From Timema cristinae (Eukaryota; Arthropoda; Insecta; Phasmatodea; Timematidae), in contig JBCFYV010000012.1 of assembly GCA_039000515.1 (NCBI GenBank), positions 9,874,676 to 9,938,675 on the forward strand: a stretch of DNA of 64,000 nt. Reading direction: 5' to 3'. The position numbers and the translations under genes were made by a program. Below the pieces are notes generated by a model. The model saw nothing but the letters and a program-made list of their open reading frames with translations, made no database searches and was not told the DNA's origin. Below, piece after piece: positions 33,471 to 46,144 of this stretch. Position 1 is the first letter of the stretch. Each line of letters starts with the position of its first letter.

Positions 33471-35095
33471 CAATTATTATCAACGAATAACCCCTTAGCA
33501 TGGCTTTATTTGGCGCCATTTATTACTTTTTTTTAGCATTAATAAAATATATAAATGTTAAGGCTGCATATTATATGGCTTGACGTATGAATATGTACAA
33601 GTAGTTTTATTCAGTATCGTAGCAGCCGGATATTGTTATATCTACTCTGTTCTTACTAAAGGCCACACATGAATTGGCGGTTCCAAGCTCGTTTGAGCAA
33701 ATAGCTACATGGGATACTAAGAGAACTGAGAGGGTCACATTTAAAAAAAAATGATGGGTCATTATCTTAACTAAGATAATTGTATCTTAGTATATTTTGT
33801 TATCAATACAAGTAAAGTGTAGGCTCCATATGTAAAATAAGAAAAACTTGACTCTCTATTTTTTACTACAAAAATCGAAACCTTCTATTTGCACCAGTGT
33901 TTTAATGTTACAACAATGGTGTTGAGCTCCAAATTGTATGCCAAAGTTATTTTCTTAATTGTTGGAGAATGTGTGGCTTCAAGCCAATATCTTTCTGGTG
34001 TTTTATTCAATTTCATGTGAGAAAACAACTCTTTAACATATGCTTGCACTGCCAAACATTTCTCATTTTTGGTAAAAAAAAACACACCATTTTTGGAAAT
34101 CGATTCATCTCAAAGAAATAGTACAGATTTGGTACAAAATCTCTCATCCATAACTCTTCAAACTATGCCCAATTCCCTAATGTCGTATTTCCTCGACTGT
34201 TACAAATCAAAATGAAAAAGGTTACATTGAATGTTGGTTCATCATCATAAGGTGTGTGGGCCATATAAAACCTTGGAAAGTCATTCACGACTAAGTTTAC
34301 CTGGATGACAGCTCGAAATGTTACTAAAGTAATCCCAATATAGCACTACGCCAACAGCTGACATCTATCACTTTGATGACTAATGAAAACAGATGTAATT
34401 ATTAAAGTGATAGTTAACCTCAGTAATTCAGGCCAATATTATTTATATATTTATTTGAGGTCGGACACAAAGTTTATTTATAGTTTTATTCCCCTTAAAA
34501 AAATATTAACACCACTTTCCACAAAACTTCTAAGAACTTCTTTAAATGGTGACTAACGAATCTAAACCACATGATGACATACAGTTAAACAAGTTTTACA
34601 TGATGCAGACACCAGTGATGAACATATTTATCAGTCAATATTCAAAATAAATAAAATAACAAAAATCATTATTGTAGTAAAAATGACAACAATTTCTCTT
34701 TCCAATAAATACGACTTGTATTAAAAGATATATTGTCCACTATATACACAAAATCAGTAACATCCAAACAAAATAAGTACTTATTATGTTAAAATATTGT
34801 TTTGATTAGATAAAAATAATTATTTAAAAAAATGAATATATGAAACTTAATTACGTATTTTAATGTAATATATATAGTATCAAGATCTTTATTATACAAA
34901 ACTGTGATCTTACAAGGGTTGCAACAACCTAAAACATGATTTTCGAACTGTCATCAGGTAAAAACCTATCTGAACAAATATAGGTCACATGCATCTTACG
35001 GCCGTGAATTACATCCCTGTCTATGCCATCCTATCGAAACGCACTTACGCTGGTGACAATAAGCTAGCCCATTCCGAGTATGTATTGAATTATTG
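33471..35095. other. AT-rich spacer, no gene seen
   Basis: No frame above 70 codons with a motif; no terminal repeats recognised. Confidence 0.3.
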
Positions 35096-35215
35096 TTTCT
35101 AAGCTGCCACGCTACATCACGCAAATACTGGTACACTTCCTAATCAGTTTTATGTCTTTACCCCATTAGTATGGATAAAAAAATAGCCCGGTTGGTAGTA
35201 AGACGCAGTGCACAC
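35096..35215 (+). repeat. degenerate SINE-A, 3' part
   Basis: GCCACGCTACATCACGCAAA, CCCCATTAGTATGG and GGTAGTAAGACGCAGTGC match the distal body and shared tail. Confidence 0.6.
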
Positions 35216-37179
35216 ACCTTAAAACAAAGGCTAAGCCTCAAAATAAGTAATTTTCGTTATTTTCAGTGTTGAGCCTTTTCATCATTTAATGAACGATTTT
35301 ATTTTTAGTATGTGCGTTGGAAATTGTGCATGAATCGTATAAAGAACACATCATTAACACCTTTATTTGTTGCGGATAGCCCATACTGACACTTTATTGT
35401 GTTTAGATAAAGTTAAGTAGAATTAAAACTGACAATATGTACAGGCTACAAAAAAAATCCACCTCGGTGAAGACTATCGAGAACGAACCCTGGCCTTTCG
35501 GATTGAAATCAGTCCCACCAACTGTGTGAGTGAGCCTTCTGATCATATTATTAATTTAAACATAGTAGTCAATGCTTACAAATTAAGTTTAATGGAGAAA
35601 ATAAAAGGATTGGTGCTTTTTCTTGCAGCGGTGCCTTTCAACCCCTCAAATAGCCCAGGGTAATTCGTTCCAGCTAGAGACATTATTTCTCTCCCTGTCT
35701 TCATAACTAATGCTTTTACTTCTTCCAGAATAACTTGAAAAGTATTCGACTTGTTGTAGGAGCAGGTGGTAGAATGGGGAGGAACGGAGGGAGATTCTAG
35801 GAAGGTGAACGTTAAGATAAATAATTAACGCTAGTGGTTCTCTAACACGCCATTTTTTTAACTGTGCTCGTAATTCTTGCTACGTCACTTTGGATCGCTC
35901 GACATAACAATAACGACAGGTTAAGTAGATTACATTGGACCTTGTTGACCTGTCAAATGCCAAGATAGGAAAGATTATTTTATTCCTCGCGTGTTTACAA
36001 ATATATGTATTTCTTTCCACGGATCCTTTAATAGATAATGTCCATAGCTTGTGAATACATACTTCTGCACTTGGGTCGGTGAGAGTCCTTTGTAAGTGAA
36101 TTTTAAATCTAAAAAGACAACATAGTTTTTAACAAACTTGCATCAGTATTATAACTTTTATTTATAATAAGTTTTAGAATTTTGTGTATACATTTTCCTG
36201 TGTAATTTTTATAGCGTATATTTGTATTGTATTGATAAATTAAGGGTGCCACCTACCGGGAAAATGATGCGCATTTCAGATAACCATAAATCCCACATGA
36301 TTTGACTTTGTTATTTTAAAATATAGCTCAAGACAAAATGCAGACTGAGGGTGATGTTTTGTAAGAAAAAAAAACTTTACTCGGTCATTATTGATACAAT
36401 TCTACTTTATTTGTGGTATTAATTTATAGGTATTGATACTATCGATGAAAATTACCACTGTAGATCAATATGAATATGTGAAATTATTTTAGCTATTTTT
36501 ATATGGCTGTCAAACAAGTTCCCATCGAAATAGAATCATACCCACCTATTTCTAAAGTATTCAAAACTTAACATTAATAGTTTTATAATTTAAAAAATGT
36601 CGCGAAAAGTAATTATAATTGCCTCTTTTTCACTGACATTAAAAATGGGTCCTTTAACAAATAAAATAATTTAAATTGGGTCACAAATGAAAATTTGAAG
36701 ATAGTTGAGGGTTATTTTATTGGTTTCGAGCACGCTAGCACTTGAACGCAGTTGTAGTTGAGCGCAAATAAATGCGGAATGCTTGAGGAGGGGAGAGGAA
36801 GATTGTTTTTTTACCCGGCTTGGCTTGCAGTCACTGAACTCAACAAGTACAGCAAAAAGTTAATTTGAGTTCATTCACCAGCTGCGAAGTCTACTTATGG
36901 TCTAAAAATGTAACTATAGTTATCAATATTCAGACAACATCTCATGTGTAATTCGGGTGTCCCATCAGGGCATAGAGGGTACGATTCTAGCACTGGTGTA
37001 GGCCTATCATTTATAGGAAGGCGTTTTATTTATTTTGGAATGGATTTAAAACGAATCTTTTGTCCTAAGCCTAAAGGATTCATTCGCACGTTTAATTGGC
37101 TGAACCACCTCCTTCTAAGGTCCAACCAACCCTCTGGCGACCACTTGCCAAGATCCATATCGGTCTCTTAACGACAGTT
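35216..37179. other. unassigned sequence, no gene seen
   Basis: A tRNA-like trace lies at 35470-35540 (minus). The 75-codon frame at 36944-37171 has no motif. Confidence 0.3.
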
Positions 37180-37450
37180 CAATGCTTCCCGACAACAGAA
37201 CCCACCCTCTTTGTCTCTTATTCCATCCCCTTTAACAGTATTTCCTTTTCCTTTCATTCGTCAAGTTGCCTTCCTCTTTATCAAACCTTTTTTCACCCTC
37301 TTTCTTTCCCTATTCTCGACGGTGAATGCAACAACCCAGTCGACTATATTGATGCTCACAATCTTTTGTTCGTTCTACATTCCCCTCTCCCCTTTCGCCA
37401 TTCTCATCTCCACCCCCACTAACAGAACCTCATACATCCACAACTTCCCT
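37180..37450. other. pyrimidine-rich tract
   Basis: Strongly C/T-rich on the plus strand. It opens two overlapping frames (37096-37422 and 37211-37459), rich in Ser, Pro, Phe and Leu, which reflects composition and not a protein family. Confidence 0.6.
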
Positions 37451-37771
37451 GAGTTCTGAAATCTCTTTTAAACTCCAATAGGCATTGGCACAGAATGAGT
37501 TATCAATTCTACTGAAAATTGGTCACTGGTCTGCGAGAAAAGTTGAGGGGCAAAGCAGGGAAAAGATTTCACCAAAGGAGTGTGTTTTGGTTGTCACCGA
37601 TTCCCTTTTGTGAGTTTTTTTTGTACAAATTCTCAATTTTTTTTTTTTTAATCTTATAGAATATTCAGTGTGATTTAAGTTTAATGTAAAAATGAATCTA
37701 TTTTTTCTCGATTTAAGCTGTGATTGCTAATGTTTCATTGTAATGCGATGCTTTATTTCAATTTCATTTGA

Positions 37772-38030
37772 CCCGCCTCGGTGGCGTAGTTGGCTAACGT
37801 GCTAGTATCGTGTTGAGCTGGACTGGCGATGACGGGGAGATTGAGGTTTAAATCTCAGTCAGGTGAACTGGGGGTGGTTTTTACTAAATGGTTTTCCACT
37901 TTCGCTTCACGCAAATGCGGGCTATTTTTCTCTATATTCAACCTTCCCAATTCCTAACCCATTAGTGTATGTAGCTAGTACATAAGCATACAACCCTAAC
38001 GGATAGTAAGACGCGGTGCTAAGTAGTAAT
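37772..38030 (+). repeat. SINE-A, full length, moderately diverged
   Basis: The head is CCCGCCTCGGTGGCGTAGTT, the B box altered to GGTTTAAATCTC, then body and tail (CGGATAGTAAGACGCGGTGC) and AAT repeats. No clear target duplication. Confidence 0.85.
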
Positions 38031-38294
38031 AATAATATCAATAATAATTTTATTTTGGTTACGTTCATTTTAACAAATTTCATGCTTCAGATCACCAAAT
38101 AGTTTCCATATTGGAACTAAAATATATTATCTTTGTTTTCTTTAAAATACTCTTGTACTGTTCTTTACTCACCTCCATTTCATGTTAATAATTTCCAATG
38201 ATATTAAAAAAGGAAAATTAAAAACATTTGTTTTTAGCTGAACTATTAAGGCGTCATTTAATGACCTTATTAAACTCTCAATATGAATTAACTT

Positions 38295-38530
38295 AACCAT
38301 AGCCCGTATCGGTGTAAGTGTGGACTAAATTTCCATCTCATCTAGATTGGTTTGCTGATGACGGGAAGGTACCGGCCTGAATCCTGGATGAGTGTACTAA
38401 AGTTGTATTTCCTAAATTGTTACAATACAAATGCGAGAAAGTTTTCTCAAAACTCCTTCTTCCACATCCTTTCCCTCATCAGCCTAATTAAAATGCGTGA
38501 AGCACGGACGAGTATTAAGACGTGTTGTAC
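38295..38530 (+). repeat. degenerate SINE-A
   Basis: GCTGATGACGGGAAGGTACC, then GAATCCTGGATGAGTGTACT, and a worn tail near 38505 (ACGAGTATTAAGACGTGTTG). Only the order of family words is kept. Confidence 0.45.
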
Positions 38531-39829
38531 AAAATAAACTGAAATTTATATAAGGAAGAATATAAAGGGAAAATAATATAAACAAATGAAGGATACAAGG
38601 GAAAAGGGGAAAGTCAATTTTTTAACTAATTGATTTAGTGCATCCATCTGTCAGACAATGACGAGGCCTTGCTTAATGCACTTTTAGGCTATGTTTAAAA
38701 CATGTCTCTTTCATATATAGACTATTTTTTAAAAAAAGAATGTATCTAATGGGGTTCTTAAGGGTTTTGAGATATAAAATCTGTCATGGAAAATATATGT
38801 AATGTAACTTATCCGCTTTTTTCCCCCGTTTACCATTCAAACGTTACTTTATTAATGTATTAAGCTGAAGACAATGACTCGAGTAGCTTTATTTTAAACA
38901 AAAGCGCGTATTGTTTTGAAACATACAAGTTATATTATTTACACCCTATCCCCGCATATTAAGCTTGTTTTGACCCTATTTACTATAGCCCCATAAGTTG
39001 GACTCCCCAATCAATGCTCGTGCCTTCCTAATATTATAGTCAGTCATCCACCAATGAATAGAAGTAAATCCATTATCCCTCTCGACGGAGAAATGCCTCA
39101 CAATTTATCAATCCTATTATTTGCATTCCATTGTTTTCTATCATAAATGCGATATGAAAAGGTGAGTAGATATTTCACTCACTCATCACTCCACGTTGTA
39201 TATTATAATACGTTGATTGTATTGCTATGGAAAGTTATTTTTGTCGACCTAAGTGCTAAATAAATGTGAAAGAAAGAGAGAATACAAGGATAGGAGTTAG
39301 TTCCCCTGTATCGTAGTGGGGCCAGGAATGGAAAGAGGGTGGGGAGGGGGGGGGTTAAGGATACAATTATTTGGAGGAAATGCCACTATAGATCACGTTT
39401 AACGCTTCTCTTTCCTCCCCATCCTTTTTGTTTCCTGGAGTACGTTTTGTTGGAGTGGATTTTATTCTGGAGTTTGAAGAGTTGTTGTCTTGGGGGAACT
39501 CGGAAAGGGGTTTGGAAATCTGTGCAGAGTTTTAGGTAGTTAGTCATTCTTACTGCAAAACGTAAACTACATACATAATAATTAACATTTATTTAACTAA
39601 TTATCTCGAGTGACTCTTTTTAAGGGGGGAATGATTTGAGGAGGAAGAGAAATATTTAACATCATTGAAAGGACTTGATGCTCCACGCTATTATACGCAA
39701 ACAAATGTAAATACATAAAGGACATTAACAAATGAATTACTAGGCTGGCATCTAAATTGTTTTGTTTACAAATGAAGTATGGTTATTAAAATTTAACAAA
39801 CAAGCAAACATCAACTTTAATCTGCCTTT
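38531..39829. other. unassigned sequence, no gene seen
   Basis: AT-rich with a G-rich run near 39335-39355. The 66-codon frame at 39339 has no motif. Confidence 0.3.
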
Positions 39830-39841
39830 AATATGAATGTA

Positions 39842-40094
39842 CCCGCCTCGGTGGCGTAGTTGGCTAACGCGCTTGTCGTGTTGAGCTCGACTGCTGAGGA
39901 CGGGAAGATCGAGGTTCGAATCTCGGTCGGGTGAACTGAAGGTTTTTTCCTAAATGGTCTTCCACTCTCTCTCCCCGCAAATGAGGGTTTACTTCCTCTA
40001 ATTCAACTTTCCCAATTCCCAATTCATTAGCGTAATTAGTACTTAAAGCGTATAACCCGAATGGGTAGTAAGACGCGGTGCTAAATAAAATAAA
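39842..40094 (+). repeat. SINE-A, full length with target duplication
   Basis: Close to consensus from CCCGCCTCGGTGGCGTAGTT to GGTAGTAAGACGCGGTGCTA. Flanks AATATGAATGTA (39830-39841) and AATATGAAATGTA (40095-40107). Confidence 0.92.
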
Positions 40095-40197
40095 AATATG
40101 AAATGTAATCGAATTGCTTTTGTGGAAAAGTTATAAAAAAATATATTAAAACTATGTTATTGAGTGGTATCAATTGTGAGGCTTTATTATTTATTAA

Positions 40198-40587
40198 GGT
40201 GGGGATGCAGGCAACGCGAGAAAATGTTGGTGTTTTTCAGTCTTTATAGAAAAACTTATTTTGGTAAAATTAAATCAAAGATCGCTTCAATACAAACACA
40301 AAGAGATTAATTTTCTTCACATGATGATATCAACAGTTATTGAATATCTGTTTACTTTAGAATATCCTGGAATTTCATGAAAACTTTTATATTCATTAAA
40401 AATTGTTTTAGATAGTACAACTATGCTAATGACATATATTCAACAACCGTTGATATCATCATGTGAAGTAAATCAAGCTTTATATGTTTGTATGTAAGCA
40501 ATATTTGATTTATTTAGACCAAAAAAATGTTTCTCTATAAAAATTGCAAAAACACTAACCTTTTCTCGCGTCCCCTGCATCCCCACC
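40198..40587. mobile_element. TTAA-type MITE (390 bp)
   Basis: The tips GGTGGGGATGCAGG and its complement lie directly inside TTAA (40194-40197 and 40588-40591). Most of the element folds on itself; inner pairs include CACATGATGATATCAACAGT with its partner near 40440-40470. TTAA duplications are typical of piggyBac and Kolobok families; the tips do not decide which. No coding sequence. Confidence 0.8.
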
Positions 40588-40591
40588 TTAA

Positions 40592-41550
40592 CAAATTCAT
40601 TTTTATTGTTTATAATATTCACATTAACAATAGTTATTATGATAAGTAATGTGTATACAGATTATCACTAAACTTAAAGCAAAACAAACTATGAAGTTGG
40701 CGTGATGAATATTTATTGATCTCTTATATTGGTATTTCATAAATACATACGACTTTTAAATCAAATTAATCAAGGACAACCATCTCAACACATAAAACGC
40801 AATATAGTTTATCGATTATGTGCTATAAATATATGCATATCGTATAGTTTATTTTAATTAGTATGGCCAACATATTACATGATTTAATATAAAAAAGTGA
40901 GATTGGAAGCGTAATTTGAGGGAAGTGCAACCCCATTAGCATGAAGAAGTGATGGTAAACTATTTACAAATCACATGTTGAAATCAACCTTCAGGGTTGA
41001 TCTTCCCTTAATCACCAATACAGAATTTCTTGAGACAGACGCCTCAGACCCTATGACCACTGATGCATGTTATAGTAGTTAATCGAGTGATTGTTGTTTT
41101 GTTTTTTATGATAGCTTTGTTAGGGAAAACATTAAGCTGCTTTAAAGTCCTTGCGTGTAAACCTCCACTGTTTGAAAACGGGTATAATTTTCTGTTGGCA
41201 TCCCCCACGCATGGTACGGGAATATCTGCCTAGCACGGGCAAGTAATGAACCTCCGAGAGCTAGGGAGTGGGCAGTTTGGGATGGGCTAATGACCCGAGA
41301 CGTGACCTAGGGAGGGGGAGGGACCGGAAGTGGTACTGATGCTGACAGCGTCGTCAAGGTTACTCGTAGACAACAATGCCTGCTCTGTTTTCTTCAGGTT
41401 TGGTTGGGGTGGATTCAATATTGGAGGGTGAGGGTGCAAGAATACCCCTACATTGAGTGTGCTACCAACTTTCCCAACTCCAAGTGAATTTTTCCTCAAG
41501 GGTAAATATATATTTATATCAAATCGTCTTGTTTTCAAATTATTCTTTTA
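40592..41550. other. unassigned sequence, no gene seen
   Basis: A minus-strand tRNA-like trace lies at 40990-41070. The minus-strand 83-codon frame at 41287-41538 is Pro-rich and unrecognised. Confidence 0.3.
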
Positions 41551-41612
41551 GCACCGCGTCTTACTACCTGTTCGGTTTATACGCCTCTCTTCACATTAAT
41601 GCGAATATAGCT
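41551..41612 (-). repeat. solitary shared SINE tail
   Basis: AGCACCGCGTCTTACTACCT and the following 40 bp match the minus-strand shared tail. No head nearby, so this could be a truncated SINE or the 3' end of the partner LINE. Confidence 0.65.
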
Positions 41613-41658
41613 TTTCTAGACGCTTCCTCTTAACTAATGATTTAGGCTAACATACATT

Positions 41659-41659
<1 letters not shown>

Positions 41660-41709
<50 letters not shown>
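41660..41709. repeat. TA microsatellite
   Basis: About 24 TA dinucleotides. Confidence 0.9.
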
Positions 41710-41710
<1 letters not shown>

Positions 41711-42180
41711 CCAAGTGGATGTCAATATTAATAATAAAAAGACAGATACCGATCATTCTGAATTAAAATGCAACTGATCATTTATTGAATTAATTAAAGC
41801 CCGTGTGTTTGGTCACATAGTCTAACACGTTCCTTTCATGTTGAACTGAATTACTGGGAGATCGTGGGTTTGAATACTGGGTGGTTGGATTGATAAAGTG
41901 TTTTTTATAAATAGTTTCCAATAAAATTATACTTTCCTCGTCTCCACCTGATGACAATTAATGTTTATGCAAATTCCAAATGATATCAAATACACCAGAG
42001 GGAATGGAGGTTAATTGAGATTGACCATTTGAGTAGATAGTTTTTAGCAGATGATTAAATAATCGTTTATAAGTCTTATTCACAAGTAAGCCTAAAATAG
42101 AAAGCGAATTCACACATTCACACACTTGTGTTTTGATCCATGACGCTTAGCAACAAAAACTATAAACATCTGATTATAAA

Positions 42181-42524
42181 GGGATGGCCAGACTGGGCAA
42201 GCGAGTGACTAAAAAATAAAATAGAACATATTGGTTGTAATGAGAGGTGGCCAGACTGGAACGGGTGCACTTGACCCGGCACAGTCTAGTTTACAGGCGC
42301 TAAACAATATTATTGTATGTTGGTTCATTGAGTGCTAGGAAAATTTCTTATTTTGACATTTTTATTACTATCGATAGGTTTAGCACACTTGCTACTAACG
42401 GCCTATATTAATTGGTAATATCATAAACTATATATATATACACACATATATATGTATGTATATATATGTATATATATATGTGTATATATGTGTATATATA
42501 TGTATATATATGTATATATATATA

Positions 42525-42572
<48 letters not shown>

Positions 42573-42685
42573 AAAACTGATATGTTAAAATACTTCAATA
42601 TTATAATCAAAGTAGGCCTTTACAAATAAGAATCACCATTAACGTGGAGAGAGGGTGAGAAAACCACAACAATAAATCACTTAAA
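42181..42685 (+). mobile_element. Harbinger-like element, third copy, truncated
   Basis: It begins GGGATGGCCAGACTGGGC and follows the 31129 element through the AACAATATTATTGTATGTTG and GATTAT..AAGTAGGCC words, with a TA/TG microsatellite expanded inside (42431-42570). It lacks the first SINE-B. Near 42680 a hairpin palindrome interrupts it, and body sequence resumes near 43275-43320. The right terminus was not found and no TWA duplication is seen. Confidence 0.72.
42431..42570. repeat. TA/TG-rich microsatellite
   Basis: TATATATG and TATA runs of mixed phase inside the third Harbinger-like copy; the other copies have only a short ATGTATATATG here. Confidence 0.85.
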
Positions 42686-43236
42686 TATTCTCAAACGAAC
42701 GCTCAATACCAAACAGATATGTTGTAAATCTTAAATAAGAACTATGAAAAAAGGATAGATATAGTAAAAAGAAAATAAGTTGAAAATAGAAAATGAAGAT
42801 GCAAATCTACGAGGACAACAGGAAATATGTATTCACTAAAAATGCTATTAATAAGTGGTTAATACTTGAATGACCTTTAATACAACCAATTAGATGAAAT
42901 ATAGGCAATAAGAAGTTTAAATAAGAATAAAGGTTTAACATTAACCATGTACCAATTTAACTTCTCCTTATGGTTAATGTTAAACCTTTATTCTTATTTA
43001 AACTTCTTATTGCCTATATTTCATCTAATTGGTTGTATTAAAGGTCATTCAAGTATTAACCACTTATTAATAGCATTTTTAGTGAATACATATTTCCTGT
43101 TGTCCTCGTAGATTTGCATCTTCATTTTCTATCTTCAACTTATTTTCTTTTTCTATATCTATCCTTTTTTCATAGTTCTTATTTAAGATTTACAACATAT
43201 CTGTTTGGTATTGAGCGTTCCTTTTAGAATATTTAT
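42682..43236. mobile_element. 555-bp hairpin palindrome (fold-back MITE candidate)
   Basis: The arms 42682-42948 and 42970-43236 are inverted copies with only a handful of differences, around a 21-bp spacer. The element lies inside the Harbinger-like copy. Clear target duplications were not identified, so a transposition origin is likely but not shown. Confidence 0.85.
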
Positions 43237-43702
43237 TATACTCCTCCTTACTAATTTAATATGAATATAATTAATAGATGACTTTTCAAAAACCACCCTC
43301 AATTCACTGAGCACTCTAATTTTTTTATTGGCCTAGAGCTCGTCACATGATCCTGTTTCTGTTCTTATTCTGGTTTTTCAGTGAATATAGCAAATATAGG
43401 ACAAATGTTATATGCACAAAATGCAATTGCTTTGAGTGTCTTGGCAATTAAATTGAAAATAGTTGAAAATAAAAATGTTGACATAGAAATAAACCCAAGA
43501 CCTTTGACTTAGCTTCACTCTTAGTTTAAATCTGTCTCTGTGATATATTTTGGATTCATCTTCTCTTAGAACTATCATTGAATCACAAAAACAGGTGACT
43601 CGACGTCAAGTGATGGATAGTTTGGTGAAAGAGCATTTTGGGTTAAGACAAAGGCATAGGTTTCGATTCCTTTGTTCAAGTGTTATTTTTCAACTATATA
43701 TA

Positions 43703-44200
43703 CAGTCAACTCTTGATTCTACGACTCCGGGAATAGCGTCCCTCTCGATGTAACGACCCTTTTTTGGGGAACCGTCAAACATGTGGGAAAAAAGGTTGAA
43801 AAGTTTAAGAAAATCGGCTGTAAAATGTGTTTGTTGCATTTATTTAGGTCGCTGCGTTGCAATTATCTTTGTGAGCGCTGTATTACTAGTAACTGGGGGG
43901 GGGGGGGTGTCAGGTATAAAAATAGACACCACCTCATCAATGCCAGCCAATAGCACTTGACTCTGTCCACCCCTCCCACTACCAAGACAATGTTTCCCCG
44001 CGCGTGACTGCCGTTACATCACGCGCCAGGCTTGCTTTTGCCATTGTTATTTCGATTCTCGATTTGGTTACTATTTTGGTTTGATTTTGTGAACAAGGTC
44101 AGGGGTGGAACAAAATCTGTTAAAATTCCAATAATGACCCCTTCGATAAACGACCCTTTTCCTGGGTACCGTGAAAGGTCGTGGAATCGAGAGTTGGCTG
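43703..44200. mobile_element. pogo/Tigger-like MITE (498 bp)
   Basis: The termini CAGTCAACTCTTGATTCTAC and the complement of GAATCGAGAGTTGGCTG are flanked by TA on both sides (43701-43702 and 44201-44202). Inner inverted words (AACGACCCTTTTT.GGG) recur at each end. TA duplications and CAGT..ACTCTCGATT termini fit pogo-type Tc1/mariner elements. No transposase. A G run lies at 43896-43907. Confidence 0.82.
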
Positions 44201-44207
44201 TATGTAT

Positions 44208-44425
44208 AAACGCGTCTCATTACCATTCGGTCTATACGCATAGCTAATTAATATTATTTGTAAGGTATGATGAAGTTTGAATTTAGAAGAAGTGTAGTTA
44301 TTTTTGCATGGAGGAAGAATGGAAAACCCTTAAGTGAAAATTACCCACAGTGCAACCAACCAGGATTACAACCTTGATCTCCCCGTCATCAGCAGTCGAG
44401 TCTATTGCAAGAGTGACACTCAAGG
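44208..44425 (-). repeat. SINE-A, diverged
   Basis: Minus strand: tail (CGCGTCTCATTACCATTCGG on plus), body, and head with CTTGATCTCCCCGTCATCAG on plus. The insertion abuts the pogo-like MITE. Confidence 0.65.
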
Positions 44426-44614
44426 TTAAGATCACACATAAAGGGATTTTGTGCAATGGGTGGCATTGAATGGTGGCAAGAGTTATATATAAGCATTTTT
44501 GAACTGAGCATTTGTCTGGCCAGTTAGGGAAAGCGATAAATGGGAGGCTGGGGAAGTTTCCCATATTTTACTCAGTGGCCAATATGACTCGATACTATCA
44601 CGGCTCATTCGTTT

Positions 44615-44735
44615 ATTTTATTTTTAGGCGGGAGTGGGAAATCATTTAGCAAAAACCATCCTCAGTGCCCCCAGCTTGGATTTGAACAAATCAGACTGTA
44701 TGAGCGTGTCCAATGATGCAGGTCTCTCGTGAAAC
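44615..44735 (-). repeat. degenerate SINE head and body
   Basis: GCGGGAGTGGGAAATCATTT and AAAAACCATCCTCAGTGC, then CTTGGATTTGAACAAATC as the minus-strand B-box region. Confidence 0.5.
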
Positions 44736-44839
44736 TCTTAGTTTGGGGGTGGTTAGATATAGTTCGATTATTTACACGCATTTATGAAACTGCACAGAAT
44801 ACATAATTATATATTATACAATAAGACAATTACTGTTAA

Positions 44840-44880
44840 ATGCGTGTAGCCTGAATCAGTAGTAAGACACGGCGTAGAAA
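44840..44880 (+). repeat. solitary shared SINE tail
   Basis: TGCGTGTAGCCTGAATCAGT and AGTAAGACACGGCG resemble the shared tail; no head. Confidence 0.45.
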
Positions 44881-44986
44881 AAACTGTTGAATAAATATAT
44901 GATATTCACAAAGACGATTGTCATTTGTAATGCAGATCTCTTCCTAAACAAGCAGGACACCGTAATTAGGGCGAATATAAAAACAG

Positions 44987-45118
44987 GGGAATGCCAGGCC
45001 TCCACCGTGGTTCGGATCCCACGTTAAACTCTAGGTTCTTCATTTCATCTCACAATCACCCTACCATTACACATTAGCGTAAGTGCGTATAACCCGAACG
45101 GGTAGTAAGACGTGGTGC

Positions 45119-45184
<66 letters not shown>
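44987..45184 (+). repeat. SINE-B, 5'-truncated, with long AAT tail
   Basis: Begins at ATGCCAGGCCTCCACCGTGG and ends in the shared tail followed by about 21 AAT units (45119-45184), the longest AAT run in the window. Confidence 0.88.
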
Positions 45185-45186
<2 letters not shown>

Positions 45187-46140
45187 TAAAAACACATTCT
45201 TCACAAATCATCCTCCTCTCATGTGTTCAAAGCTCTACCCTACTAAATCTAGAGCCCACCTCGTTATTTAGAGGAGAAGTTGGGGTGGAGGGTCAACTCT
45301 GCCCATAAGTTGTCTTGTTCACGGATACTTGTGTTAGATCCTTGAAGTGGTTCCCCTTTATTCCCCTTTTCTACGATTTTTCTCCCTCCATATCTTGGCT
45401 GCTGTCAAATGCGGACATGTTATGGAGACAATCTAGATACCACCGTTATCGTCACATCTTCGCAAGTTTCAGGGTTTGTTGTGTCGACATAGACTCAGAA
45501 TGATTTGCTCTGTAGTTGGTGTTGTTGCGTCAAACGCCCTCTCTACGATTCATTGAAGAAACGACACAATTCTTTAGAAATGTCGAGCTGCTTATTTTTG
45601 GTCGAGCTAAGCGGAGTTAAATTTTGACTGTCCATCTTTCTATCTGTCCGGGTCTTTGTCCCACGATAAATACCAATTGCGTGGATCGATTTTAGTAAAT
45701 TTTGGCAAGAATATTCTTTAATCTCTGGCTGAATCATATAAACATTGGTTTTCATTATGTATAACCACTTCAATAATGCGGTTAATCAAAGTTTTTTTTA
45801 ATAAAGTTGAAACATATTTCAAGAATAAGGTATTTGACCACGGGAATAACAATTTATTGTCTATGAATATAGTAATGTATTTTTGAATATAGAATTTTAT
45901 TAGTTTTTTGTCTTATCGATCACCAAGAGTAAAATTATCAACTTAGAATCCAAGGAGAAATTTCAACACTCAAAGAAAAATATTAACTACAATATTGTAA
46001 CGATAATAACGAGGTATATTGTTTACATAACTACTGGTAATATTATTTCAATCAAATATTTAACAAAGTATTTCTTGACTACGATATAAAAATTTTGTCT
46101 GATAAAGAAGTTATCCGATAAGAAGTGCAACAACATTGAC
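45185..46140. other. unassigned sequence, no gene seen
   Basis: Frames at 45315-45503 (plus) and 45543-45773 (minus) carry no motif. Confidence 0.3.
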
Positions 46141-46144
46141 TTAG

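Noticed and set aside
37096..37459. 108- and 82-codon overlapping frames as genes
   Set aside because: Composition-driven by a pyrimidine-rich tract; no domain and two frames open at once.
37202..37460. Polyadenylation or splice-rich host exon
   Set aside because: Polypyrimidine content mimics splice acceptors, but no consistent exon frame was found.
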